From NCBI GenBank assembly GCA_014084085.1, contig NPFB01000082.1:1-13574 (forward strand): DNA of 13,574 nt, read 5' to 3'. Below the pieces are notes generated by a model. It had not been told where the DNA came from. It was given only the letters and a program-made list of their open reading frames with translations, and ran no database searches. A program made the translations under genes and the position numbers. Source of the DNA: Hondaea fermentalgiana. Taxonomy: Eukaryota > Sar > Bigyra > Thraustochytrida > Thraustochytriidae. Positions 1 through 7,674 of the stretch are shown piece by piece. Within the stretch, counting starts at the first letter, position 1, and the number at the start of each line of letters is the position of its first letter.

Positions 1-125
1 GCGAACGAGGGGAGATTGGCAGCGACAGATCATCGTCAACCTTGCGCGGGCTCGCGAGGGCGGGCGCGGGCGGAGTTCTCGCGCAGGATCGGGATGCGAT
101 GGATGGAGATGGAGGAGGGCGATGC

Positions 126-169
126 GATGGCGCGGCCGACGATGGCGCGGCCGACGATGGCGCGGCGAC
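126..169. repeat. 15-bp tandem repeat, about three copies
   Basis: The unit GATGGCGCGGCCGAC occurs at 126-140 and 141-155, followed by a 14-bp version lacking one C at 156-169. The first two copies are identical. It lies in GC-rich DNA with no credible gene. Replication slippage is the simplest explanation. Confidence 0.8.
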
Positions 170-180
170 CCCGCCCGCCG

Positions 181-246
181 AGGGCGGCGAGCTCTGCGCG
201 CGGGAGGGCGCGGCGCGGGGAGGGCGACGAGCTCTGCGCGCGGGAG
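181..246. repeat. 26-bp direct repeat with 40-bp spacing
   Basis: Two copies, at 181-206 and 221-246, match at 25 of 26 positions (a G/A difference within AGGGCG[G/A]CGAGC). Both contain GAGCTCTGCGCGCGGGAG. The 14 bases between them are also G-rich. No function can be assigned; a local duplication is likely. Confidence 0.75.
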
Positions 247-570
247 AGCGGCGGCCGCCGGGGCTCTGCGGGCCCGAGAGATGGAGCGCGGGCTCTCTTC
301 GGAGCGGAAGAGCGAAGGCGCGACCAAGGTGTCCGGTGGACGCCCAGTTTTAACGGGGCGTTGGGGTGGGCCAGAAAAGTACGGAGAGGCAGAGGCGGAG
401 AGGCGACAGAAAGAAAGGAAGGATTTGCGGCATGGATGGCGTCTCACGGGTGTGTGAATGCAAGGCAACTTTGTCTTATTCGCTGGGGTGAGCCCATTTT
501 TGTTTGGCAGCGCAGCGACGTTGACATCTGGCTAGGTTTTCCGTAGGGGTATAGCTGATAGCTGATCCAC

Positions 571-966
571 TCAAGTGAAGATGCTGTTCATGAAAGCGGT
601 GAAGACGACGCGATTCTTCTGGCTGATTCTGAAATGAAACGTGAGAGTCATGTTGAACAGCACAAGGGCGTTCTTTTGGAAAAGGCTTCGAAACGCTCCA
701 ACCAAACATGCACGAATCGCAAAAAGGACCAGATGGTGTCCACAGACACGGGTTGGATCTATGAATTTATATTTAGCAATCTCGCGCTTCCTCTTCAAGC
801 TCTCCAACTTGGGGCCGGCACGTCTTGCGAAAATGTGCTCGTACAAATCGCGAACCCTCGGGGCAGTGGTACACATCACATGTCGCAGCATGTAAGCACC
901 ACCGACCATGTGCTGCAACGCGATCGCAATTGTGACTCCCCTTCTTCTTTCCATCTTTACCTCCAT
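571..966 (-). CDS. possible 131-aa hypothetical protein (uncertain)
   Basis: An open frame on the minus strand runs from an ATG at 966-964 to a TGA at 573-571. It lies in base-neutral DNA, where a chance frame of this length is less expected than in the GC-rich flanks. The codons look fairly coding-like, with many ending in C or G (GTC, TTC, AAC, ATC, AAG). The protein begins Met-Glu-Val-Lys, has a basic centre around residues 55-65, and has a hydrophobic C-terminal half (about residues 75-131) rich in Phe, Leu and Val that could hold one or two membrane segments. I recognise no family. The start is weak: another ATG in a different frame lies 8 bases upstream, and the 5' part belongs to an inverted repeat shared with 1442-1560. 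It may be a small gene, a 3' exon, or a decaying fragment. Confidence 0.3.
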   Translation of the reverse strand: MEVKMERRRGVTIAIALQHMVGGAYMLRHVMCTTAPRVRDLYEHIFARRAGPKLESLKRKREIAKYKFIDPTRVCGHHLVLFAIRACLVGAFRSLFQKNALVLFNMTLTFHFRISQKNRVVFTAFMNSIFT

Positions 967-980
967 CCATGCGCTTCTGT

Positions 981-1478
981 CTCTCGTAGAATCGCCACGC
1001 GACGCGCACACGTCTGCAGCCACTGCTGCTGCTGCTGCTGAGACTTGTGGGCCGAGGCATGGTCCTTGGCCTACTTCTCATGAATCGAAAGGCCTGGCAG
1101 TACTACGAAATACCCTGGTCAGCAATTTCGGACGATCTTCGCCGACACTCAAGACTTCATTTCCCATGAGCTAGAGCTGCAGTAGTGCTGCCTTTGCACC
1201 ACACTACAAGTCTATACGGACCTTCGCGTCGCATGAGCGCTGTCCAAATCAGCGATCAGCTGCAGATCGCTTGTGCCAACCAACCTCGGCCGATCGAGCA
1301 ATCGAGACCTGTCGCAGCAGCAGCAGCAGCAGATGACGAACGTTTGCGACCGTCGCCGCACGCTTGGCACGTGTCACCCCATTGGTTGCCACTCCTTTCA
1401 CATACTGCTCATCGCAGACACCGTCTCCATCAGCAGCGACTGCGGACGTGTGCGTGTCGCGTGTCGATCCTACGAGGG
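981..1478. repeat. imperfect inverted repeat (arms 981-1017 and 1442-1478)
   Basis: The reverse complement of 981-1017 matches 1442-1478 at 32 of 37 positions, sharing GACGTGTGCG and CTACGAG. Similarity appears to continue, more weakly, beyond the core into 926-980 and 1479-1560. There both copies read as basic codons followed by a short hydrophobic stretch (ERRRGVTIAIAL on the minus strand, KERRTVFVIAVA on the plus strand). The arms are about 420 bp apart. CAG/CTG triplet runs lie near the arms: 1022-1039 beside the left arm, and 1313-1332 in the spacer. This could be the remains of a duplicated, inverted gene start or of a mobile element; no terminal repeats or transposase are evident. Confidence 0.55.
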
Positions 1479-1630
1479 TAAGAAAAGCGCGGAAAGGAAA
1501 AGGAAGGAAGAAAGGAATGAAGGAACGAAGGACGGTATTCGTCATCGCAGTCGCCGCCGTCCACTGCCATCGCAGTCGCCGATTGACAAAGTGGCAGCCA
1601 TGAATCAACTTCTGCGGACAGGTATCCTGC
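1018..1630. other. gene-free base-neutral stretch with triplet runs
   Basis: Between the possible minus-strand frame and the GC-rich promoter region I see only short frames without convincing starts. CTG repeats (about 1022-1039) and CAG repeats (about 1313-1332) are the main simple-sequence features. The right arm of the inverted repeat lies at 1442-1478 and includes a GTAAGA word at about 1478-1483 that resembles a 5' splice donor, but I found no matching gene model. Confidence 0.35.
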
Positions 1631-2398
1631 CTACCGGAGAAACCCCAGATCAACCGTCGTCCCGTCCTCCCTCTCCCCATACCCCCCTCTTCCGAAACCT
1701 GTGACTATCCCCGACCCGCAATGGCACGCGCCACTGTGGGGCACTCTGCAACTTACGGCGAATCGGAGGCCGCGCCATAACCCCCTCTCTCTCGCCCCCG
1801 CTCCAGGCCGGGCTCCCTCGAGCCCGCGCCGCCCCCGACCCTCTCGCTCGGCCGACCCGACGCCCGCGACCAGCCCGCGGCCAGGCCCAGGCCAGCCCGA
1901 GGCTTCCTCCCCTCCCCTCCTCGCCTCCTCGCCTCCTCGCCCCGCCTCGCCTCTGCAGGGCGCGGTGCGTGCAGGGCAGGCAGGGGGTGCGCTGCGGAGC
2001 AGGAGTTGTGCACGCGCGGGCGCCTCTGTCGAAGAGTGGATGATGACAGCGAATGCAGATGCGGGACGCACGCACGATCGGAGCGCGCTCGCAGCACTCG
2101 CAGCGCCGCTCGCAGACCCGGAACGAGCGCCCGCGCCGCCCTCGCCGCGCCGCGCCGCCCGCCCCGCCCCGCCCCGCGCAGCGAGGTCGCAGCGCAGCGC
2201 AGCGCAGCCGCCGCGCTCCTGACGCGTCGCAGGAGCGGCGCGTGCAGCGGCGCGTGGGAAGAGCGAGGCTAGCTTGAAGAGCGCGAAGAGCGGGAAGGAG
2301 GACGCGTATACGGCGCGCGAGGGCGTGCCGGGGGAAGAAGGGGGGAGGAGAGGAGAAGCAGGAGAAGCAGGAGCAGCGGTAGCAGCGGCGGAAAAAGG
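1631..2398 (+). promoter_or_regulatory. GC/CpG-rich upstream region of the 2399 gene
   Basis: This 0.77-kb stretch is extremely GC-rich and low in complexity, with runs such as CCTCGCCTCCTCGCC near 1919-1945 and CCCGCCCCGCCCCGC near 2160-2180. Long frames exist on both strands, including a 277-codon one on the minus strand, but they encode Arg/Ala/Pro-rich strings, start at non-ATG codons and overlap the better-supported gene at 2399. The last 60 bases are purine-rich (GGAGAAGCAGGAGAAGCAGG) and probably form the 5' leader. I infer a CpG-rich promoter plus 5' UTR; no TATA box stands out. Confidence 0.4.
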
Positions 2399-2923
2399 AT
2401 GAGCAGGTTCGCGAATTCTGGCGCGGGTGCGTCGCTGGCGGTGGGAAGCCCTCGCGAGGGCCACGTCGACGCGTACCTGGACTCCGAGGGCGACGAGGAG
2501 TACTCGGAAATCGAGGAGGGAAAGCGCGGCAGTGGCAGCAGCAGCAACAGCGCCTGGTCGCGCCCTGCGTCTGGCAAGTTTCTGCAGGCCAAGCTCAAGC
2601 AGGCACGTTCGTTCTCATTCTTCTCGTCGTCCAAGCGCGCGCAGCAAGATTCGGGCCTCGAGGGCGTCGAGCACCAGCACGTGGAGACCGACGACGACCA
2701 CGGTTCCGACGAGGAGACGGACGAATTCGAGAGCACGCCCAGAGCACATGCCTCTGGGAAGTCGCACAAGGGCCGCACGGCGCGAATGACCGCCACGGAG
2801 CGCCGCTCGCTCACGCACAAGTCCGCCAAGAAGCTCGGACTCACGCTGGACGGTGAGGAAATTGAGACAACCGGTCGCAGGAAACGTTCTTCCTTTCGCC
2901 GACGCTCCTCGGGCTACTTTTAG
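2399..2923 (+). CDS. hypothetical Ser/Glu-rich, probably disordered protein, 174 aa
   Basis: The frame starts at an ATG with A at -3 (AAAAAGGATGAG) and ends at TAG 2921-2923. I do not recognise the family. The protein is hydrophilic throughout. It has an acidic patch at residues 29-40 (Ser-Glu-Gly-Asp-Glu-Glu pattern), a serine-rich segment at 45-51, a short Phe/Ser segment around 71-77, a second acidic patch at about 97-111, and a basic tail. The tail carries two Arg-rich Ser-Ser motifs (RKRSS and RRRSS) that resemble sites for basophilic kinases. No membrane segment or signal peptide is seen. The composition suggests an intrinsically disordered, phosphorylated, possibly nuclear protein; this is inference. 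Codon choice is more coding-like than in the GC-rich leader, and the frame closes promptly when composition changes after 2923. Its 3' end faces the converging DUF4954 gene. Confidence 0.65.
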   Translation: MSRFANSGAGASLAVGSPREGHVDAYLDSEGDEEYSEIEEGKRGSGSSSNSAWSRPASGKFLQAKLKQARSFSFFSSSKRAQQDSGLEGVEHQHVETDDDHGSDEETDEFESTPRAHASGKSHKGRTARMTATERRSLTHKSAKKLGLTLDGEEIETTGRRKRSSFRRRSSGYF

Positions 2924-3347
2924 ATTTAGCGAAAAGGGTCCGCCGGATGTGACCGTTTGTACATTATCTTTTCTGTTCGTTCAATGTTGATTTTTTTTCT
3001 ACTTCTTCTTCTTCTTCGATTCTTCTTCTTGACCTGATTATCATGTTCGAACTGGTCAGACGAGGCCTTTCGTGTGTATCTCGACGTTCTTCGGACAGCG
3101 ATCTGCAACACGGCAACGAGCTTGCGCGGTTAAAATTCCCTTTTACTCCTCCCCCCCCACCCCCCTTTCTTTTAGCTTCTTGGTTGGAAAAGTGACGACA
3201 GTCGGAACGTGGACGTCCAGCATTTGAAGGAAATAAAAGGATGCAAACAGCTTGACATCATTATATTATTTTCTCTATCCCTATCGGTCTCAATTGATCG
3301 ATCCATCCATCCAACCAACGAATCCTGTTCCCCTTCCTTGACACACA
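2924..3347. other. convergent 3' intergenic region
   Basis: This spacer lies between the stop codons of two converging genes and holds no credible frame. It is less GC-rich than its surroundings. It has pyrimidine-rich runs (TTCTTC repeats near 3002-3030, a C-run near 3150-3165) and one AATAAA word at 3232-3237, about 310 bases after the plus-strand stop. That word could be a polyadenylation signal if this organism uses AATAAA, which the window does not establish. Confidence 0.4.
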
Positions 3348-5351
3348 TTAGAGCTTTGGCAAGGCTGCGACAAGGTCATCGATCAGACGACAATCACGAG
3401 CCACCATCTCGCGAAGGCGCCTCACGACCTTATCGTCCACATCAACGCTCCCATGCGCAGCCATATATCCCGGTATAATGCGCTTACCACGCTGCTCATC
3501 CTTTTGCTTCGAAGTTGCCACCTTTTCCGAGAGCTCGCACAGCGCTTCGCGATACCAGCCCAGGACACTCTGAATCTTGTCCGCATCAAGTCCAACGTCA
3601 GACCCCTCGAGCTGGAGCACCGTGGCCGCGAGCTTCCAAACCTCCTGCGCGCGGCTCGGGTCCGACAACGCTTCCAAACGCGTCCCTGTATCCACATAGT
3701 CCATTGTCGGTTCCACCTCCGCGTAGCTGCCCTCCGCGCTCTGCGTCAACGAGGCTTCAATGTCATCAAGCGATACTCCGGATTGACAGGCGCGCTCAAA
3801 CACCTCGCGAGCCGCAAAGAAACACATGAAATGTGTATACGCCTCAATTGCCTCCCGACGCGCGGACTCCGTCATGTAATTCTTACCCAGACCAGCAATA
3901 TCACGGTCCGTGTAAATGTCCTTGCCGCCTGCAGCCCGCAATTCATCGCGCGCTGCGCGCATCATGGCGATGATTTGGGGCCGCAAGACGCGATAGCGGA
4001 TGCGCACGCGCTTCGCCCTCTTCGCGCGGTCTTCGTACTTGAACTCGTTGCGCATGATTGCGTACATGTTTTGGGAAAGTGCCCACCCGGGGAAAACCTG
4101 ATTGATGGCTGGACTTAGACCATGACCTGCGCCTTGTGGACTACTAATCAATGAAAATGGCATGGTCAGACGCTGGGGCAAGGTCGTCACTCCCGTGGCT
4201 ACGAGCGTGTACGGCGCATGCGAAAAGTCAGAGGGAAACTTGATGCAACACCCAAGACCATAAAAGACCCCCTCTCCGTGCCACAGCTCCTGGTCTGGGG
4301 CCTTGCCCGTGTGGTTGCTTCCCACATTCGCGCCGTACCCTACATTGCCCTTGCCTGAAGGCCAGTAGCTGGCGATGAGAAGCGCCTGATGATGAAAGCC
4401 GACAAAGGGTCCCACAAGGCTCTCTGAAATCTCGCCTTCGGCGACTCCTGAAAACGGACCCAAAATCGACTCGAGCAACTTGCCATGTCTCTCCGCATGA
4501 CTGTGAACGCACATAAAGGCCTTGTGTACCACGCTCTGACTGTCCACAGACACACTCCATTGTAGGATGGAGTCGCGTACATCAGCGCCAGCACGCACGC
4601 TCGTCGGCTCCTCTTCGCTCGAGAGAATCGTCGCATTCACCACGTGTGAGCCACTCACCTGAGCAAAGGCCCCTACAAAGACATCCGCAATGTACGCGCA
4701 AGAATCCACACTAGCATTGTCGTCAACGACGTTCCATGCAAGACGGATCGCGTCCACGTACTGCGAAACGATTTGCGCGTGCTGCGTCTGTAACGTTGCG
4801 TCCTCGCGCTTGCACGCCACGGCGCACGCCTCTTCAATATCCATTTCTGCATATATGGCAACGTCGCGCCCGCCCGTTCCGATCACAACGGGGAGCACCA
4901 CCCCATTGCCAAAAGTTGACCCTAAACCTTCCTTTGTAGATGCTGCTGCGCGGCGCTCCCGCGTCACCACGCCGCAATGCGCGATCATAGCGCTCTTGCC
5001 CACAAAAGTCTCTTGCACTAGCTCGCAATGCGAAATACGAGCATTGTCCGCCACATAGCAATCTCGCAGCGTCGAGTGATAAAGTCCAGCTGGAAGCGCG
5101 TGCGCGCCGACCATGGCGCTCTCGTCAAACTTGCCTACAACATTTCGGCCGAGGAAGACGCACCCTCGCACGTTGCGCGGCGAGAAGTCCTCTTGCACTT
5201 CGAGACATCGATCCCAGCCTTCAGGGCCGCATGAATTCCCCTGCGACTCCAAGGCAAGCTTTTCTTCAGGTCTCAGCTTGCGTGTTCCGCCGCGCGCCAC
5301 GAGCTCACGAACACGCGCCGTGTGTCTTGCGAGCTCGCTCTTGGAATCCAT
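3348..5351 (-). CDS. DUF4954-family beta-helix (hexapeptide-transferase-like) protein, 667 aa
   Basis: I recognise this as the DUF4954 family, known to me from bacteria such as Bacteroidota and spirochaetes, where members are also about 650-670 aa. Matching landmarks are the N-terminal LRPEEKLALESQG, SPRNVRG at 58-64, GSTFGNG at 144-150 followed by GTGGRDVAIY at 158-167, VGSNHTGK at 343-350, a Pro-Phe-Ser-Leu-Ile block at 398-402, and NMYAIMRNEFKYEDR at 428-442. Residues 60-400 alternate short Val/Ile, Gly and Asn/Asp turns, typical of a left-handed beta-helix as in acyl- and nucleotidyltransferases. Residues 440-667 are helical. The biochemical activity of the family is not known to me. No signal peptide or membrane segment is seen, so it is probably cytosolic. 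The start is the ATG at 5351-5349; a GTG two codons upstream is less likely in a eukaryote. It is a single exon and diverges from the gene at 5889. The bacterial affinity suggests lateral transfer. Confidence 0.85.
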   Translation of the reverse strand: MDSKSELARHTARVRELVARGGTRKLRPEEKLALESQGNSCGPEGWDRCLEVQEDFSPRNVRGCVFLGRNVVGKFDESAMVGAHALPAGLYHSTLRDCYVADNARISHCELVQETFVGKSAMIAHCGVVTRERRAAASTKEGLGSTFGNGVVLPVVIGTGGRDVAIYAEMDIEEACAVACKREDATLQTQHAQIVSQYVDAIRLAWNVVDDNASVDSCAYIADVFVGAFAQVSGSHVVNATILSSEEEPTSVRAGADVRDSILQWSVSVDSQSVVHKAFMCVHSHAERHGKLLESILGPFSGVAEGEISESLVGPFVGFHHQALLIASYWPSGKGNVGYGANVGSNHTGKAPDQELWHGEGVFYGLGCCIKFPSDFSHAPYTLVATGVTTLPQRLTMPFSLISSPQGAGHGLSPAINQVFPGWALSQNMYAIMRNEFKYEDRAKRAKRVRIRYRVLRPQIIAMMRAARDELRAAGGKDIYTDRDIAGLGKNYMTESARREAIEAYTHFMCFFAAREVFERACQSGVSLDDIEASLTQSAEGSYAEVEPTMDYVDTGTRLEALSDPSRAQEVWKLAATVLQLEGSDVGLDADKIQSVLGWYREALCELSEKVATSKQKDEQRGKRIIPGYMAAHGSVDVDDKVVRRLREMVARDCRLIDDLVAALPKL

Positions 5352-5888
5352 TTGCACTTGCCGACTCCTGCGGCCAGCCTCGTCCAGGGGCCCTCGGCGG
5401 CCTCAGCCACCGCGTTCGCGAGCGCAAGGCGCCGCGTTCGGACCGGCCCAGTCTAGCGCCGGGCACGCGCCTCGCGATGCGGCAGCGCACGCTCGCGCGC
5501 GGTCCTCGAGGCGGGTTTGGCTTGCAGCAATGTGCAACTCGGGTGATCGCTCGCTTGCTTGCTTGCTTGCTTGCTTGAAACCGCCGGTGAGGCCGAAACC
5601 GCTTGCAACGGGAACGGCCGTTTCGCGCCGAGAGGGCAGCCAGAATGAGCTTGCAAACGATCATCGCCTGCGCGAGGCGAGCGCGGTCGCGCGAGCTTGC
5701 GCCGGACGTGTCGCGCGAGCACGTGCATCGCGCGCTCCGCAAGCGTGCGCTCGCGGCGGGCCTTCACGGCGGCGCAGCGAGAAAGTGGCTGGCCCGAGGG
5801 GAAAGCGGCGAGACAGGGCGAAGAGAAGGGAAAAGCGATACGAGGCGGTCCCGCTCGGCGGCCAACCGTTGTGCATACAGACAGGGCC
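5352..5888. promoter_or_regulatory. divergent GC-rich promoter region
   Basis: This 537-bp stretch separates the start of the minus-strand DUF4954 gene from the plus-strand gene at 5889, so it probably drives both. It is GC-rich and carries many frames on both strands without good starts. A CACGTG palindrome lies at about 5719-5724 and a six-copy GCTT repeat at 5553-5577. No TATA box stands out. Assignment as a promoter rests on position only. Confidence 0.5.
5553..5577. repeat. GCTT tetranucleotide microsatellite, six copies
   Basis: Six uninterrupted GCTT units plus one G lie in the divergent intergenic region. The run is a simple microsatellite and likely varies in length between strains. 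Confidence 0.9.
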
Positions 5889-6089
5889 ATGGAGACGGGC
5901 GCTCCAGTCCAGCTGACGGCGGAAGAGGCATCGGCGGCGATCGTGTCGCTGGCCGCTGTCCGTGCTCGGATTGACAAATTGTCTCGAAAGCTTGAGACCA
6001 CAGCGGTGACTCTCAGCAAAGCCAAGGAGAAGCAGGATCGCGCCACCGCGTCAGTGGTGGGACCAGTTCAAGGCTGGTTCAGAGAGTAA
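5889..6089 (+). CDS. small helical protein, 66 aa (or first exon of the chaperonin-like gene)
   Basis: The ATG at 5889 has G at -3 and G at +4 (GGCCATGG) and the frame ends at TAA 6087-6089. The protein is a predicted amphipathic helix or short coiled coil. Residues 10-55 have hydrophobic positions spaced in a heptad-like way (Ile, Leu, Val, Ile, Leu, Leu) among Lys, Arg and Glu, and it ends in a short Gly-Pro-Val-Gln-Gly-Trp-Phe segment. I do not recognise a family. The frame stays open upstream of 5889, but that part is GC-rich and not protein-like. An alternative model is possible: a GTAAAG word at 6086 could be a splice donor, and an acceptor ending at 6167 (TTCCTTAG) would join the frame, in phase, to the chaperonin-like gene through an 82-bp intron. 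Which model holds cannot be settled here. Confidence 0.55.
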   Translation: METGAPVQLTAEEASAAIVSLAAVRARIDKLSRKLETTAVTLSKAKEKQDRATASVVGPVQGWFRE

Positions 6090-6189
6090 AGGAAAAGCAG
6101 CCTGGAGAGAGACCAAGCGTTCCGTGTTGTTGTTGCTGTTGCAAACGTTTGGTCGTTCGTTCCTTAGTTTCCCTCTCTGCATATCTGTC

Positions 6190-7674
6190 ATGGCATCAAG
6201 CCAAGTCTCCACCGAAATTGCTTTGCTTCAACTTCGTGCCTTTTGCGAAACGTGTCGTAGCTTTTACGGACCGCAACGCTCCTGGAAGGCCGTCGTTGAT
6301 CCGAAAACACAAGAAGCAAACCTCTCTGCAGACCCCATCGAGGTCTTGAGCGTTGCCTGTGCGTGCGCGCGCGTGGGCAATTTGCTTCTTCGAAGCGCTT
6401 CCGATCATCGTCGGCAGTGCGGATGCGGAACTGCTTCCTTCCTTGCCCTCGCAAGGGAGTTGGCAGCACATCTAGGCTCGCTCTGCCATACCTATCAGCT
6501 CGCACCACATCAGATTGCTCGTGCAAATCATCGCGCAGCCGCAGAAACCGCCACCATCATCAATGGGCTCGTGCAACCTTGCATCAATGCCCTTGACAGC
6601 ACACAGACTCTGCGCGCACTACGTCGTGGTTCGCCAGAGGACCAAGTTTTCGATGCAGCCGTACTTGTCGCTCGCAAACTCGACGCGCACAGACACGATC
6701 AATGGGATATGGGTGCGGTCCTATTGCATCGCGTGAAGACAGGATACGCGCGCTCCGTGCGCGTCTTTCCTGGGCTGATCTTACCAACGTCGCTCAAGGT
6801 CCTGCGCGCCTGGAAGCACGCACGTGGGCCCGTGTCAACGCTGCGTGTAGCACTTTTGAAGAACAGCTTTTCACTACGCGCTACTGAACTCGGCTCGCAT
6901 CAGGCATCACAACTTGACCCTCTCAAAGTCCTTCACTCTGGCGCTCGAGACGGGAGCGCAGACCTTGCTTCGCGAAGGACTTCCATTCTTGCTGCTCTTC
7001 AAGATGCCGGCATTCGTCTCCTCGTTTGCACGGGCGGCGCCGATGAAGCGCTTTGTATTGAGGCCGCGCCGCATCTGCTGGTGCTGGCGCATACGCATAT
7101 TCGCGAAATCGAAAGTCTCGAGCGCATGTTCACTGCACATATTTTTAGCGACTTGGAGCAGCTCTTGATGTGGGCACCGTCTGCGCCCGTGACATCAGCC
7201 CGCCTCGAGGGTCTCGACTCTCGGTCCTGGGGAGATCGCCAAGGCGCCGAGGCGTTTCTGCATATTGTCCCCGAGAACGATGCAAGTCCCGAGAAGATGT
7301 CTGGGGAAATCGTCCCTGCCAGCATTCTTTTTGCCTCGCCAATCGAGGCATTGCTTCAGGATATGGAGTCTCGGTTTTGGGCCTCCTTGTATCGATTGCG
7401 AAATGTCGTTCAGTCTTCGAGTGTTTTGCCGGGCGCTGGTAAGACAGACCGCAACGTCTCGCTGGGACTTCGCGCACTCGCACAAACCACGCAAGATTCC
7501 ATGGTGGCGCTTGTTCTCCATGCGTGGGCAGATGCCTTTGGCGACCTCGCCGCGAATGTGGACGCATTCGCTGACTTGATGCCAGAGCAAGCTCAAGATT
7601 CGCAAGACGATCCGGTCTCCAAGCTTGCCGCCGTGGATGCCGCTGCGCGACTTTTGCATCGCATCATCTGCTAG
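6190..7674 (+). CDS. divergent group II (CCT/TCP-1-type) chaperonin-like protein, BBS6/MKKS-like
   Basis: This 494-aa protein shows the order of landmarks of the CCT family in degenerate form. FYGPQRSWKAVVD (25-37) sits where CCT has its GPKGMDK block. CGCGTAS (77-83) replaces GDGTTS and is followed by a helix as in the equatorial domain. The segment from about 388 to 420 (DMESRFWASLYRLRNVV, then VLPGAGKTD) matches the ERSLHDAL...RNV...VPGGGA block. The C-terminus (DDPVSKLAAVDAAARLL) matches the K-x-x-AL-x-x-A-x-EAA closing helix. The Asp of GDGTT and the Asp of HDAL are both absent, so ATP hydrolysis is unlikely. Loss of these motifs is typical of the chaperonin-like BBS proteins (BBS6/MKKS, BBS10, BBS12), which help assemble the BBSome for ciliary transport. 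Length is nearest to MKKS (about 570 aa). The family is well supported; the exact orthologue is inference. The ATG at 6190 has G at -3 and +4. The first exon might instead be the 5889 frame. Confidence 0.7.
   Translation: MASSQVSTEIALLQLRAFCETCRSFYGPQRSWKAVVDPKTQEANLSADPIEVLSVACACARVGNLLLRSASDHRRQCGCGTASFLALARELAAHLGSLCHTYQLAPHQIARANHRAAAETATIINGLVQPCINALDSTQTLRALRRGSPEDQVFDAAVLVARKLDAHRHDQWDMGAVLLHRVKTGYARSVRVFPGLILPTSLKVLRAWKHARGPVSTLRVALLKNSFSLRATELGSHQASQLDPLKVLHSGARDGSADLASRRTSILAALQDAGIRLLVCTGGADEALCIEAAPHLLVLAHTHIREIESLERMFTAHIFSDLEQLLMWAPSAPVTSARLEGLDSRSWGDRQGAEAFLHIVPENDASPEKMSGEIVPASILFASPIEALLQDMESRFWASLYRLRNVVQSSSVLPGAGKTDRNVSLGLRALAQTTQDSMVALVLHAWADAFGDLAANVDAFADLMPEQAQDSQDDPVSKLAAVDAAARLLHRIIC

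Larger units (their letters stand above)
1..540. other. GC-rich gene-free stretch with short direct repeats
   Basis: This stretch is very rich in G and C, especially GCG and GGCG words. All three forward frames stay open for long distances only because stop codons are rare at this composition. The conceptual proteins are low-complexity Arg/Ala/Gly chains that begin at non-ATG codons, so I see no credible gene. It contains the two short repeat families listed separately (126-169 and 181-246). It could be a CpG-rich promoter or 5' untranslated part of a gene lying to the left of the window, but nothing in it proves that. Confidence 0.5.

Noticed and set aside
16..546. 176-codon forward frame at the left edge
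   Set aside because: No ATG start, repeat-derived sequence (the 15-bp tandem), and no protein-like character.
1022..1332. CTG and CAG triplet runs (1022-1039 and 1313-1332) as a CRISPR-like or regulatory array
   Set aside because: They are simple trinucleotide repeats without spacers of regular length.
535..1700. Weak terminal inverted similarity (GGTTTTCCGTAGGGGTAT near 535 versus the reverse complement near 1700) that could mark transposon ends
   Set aside because: The match needs gaps and lies in biased sequence; no target-site duplication or transposase was seen.
1631..2464. 277-codon open frame on the minus strand
   Set aside because: It encodes an Arg/Ala/Pro-rich low-complexity string, starts at GTG, and overlaps the better-supported start at 2399; GC-rich DNA has few stop codons.
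2269..2844. 191-codon minus-strand frame opposite the 2399 gene
   Set aside because: It is a mirror of the plus-strand gene, with poly-Leu and poly-Ser runs arising from repeats in the leader and coding strand.
3453..4118. 221-codon plus-strand frame inside the DUF4954 gene
   Set aside because: Antisense shadow of a gene with strong family support.
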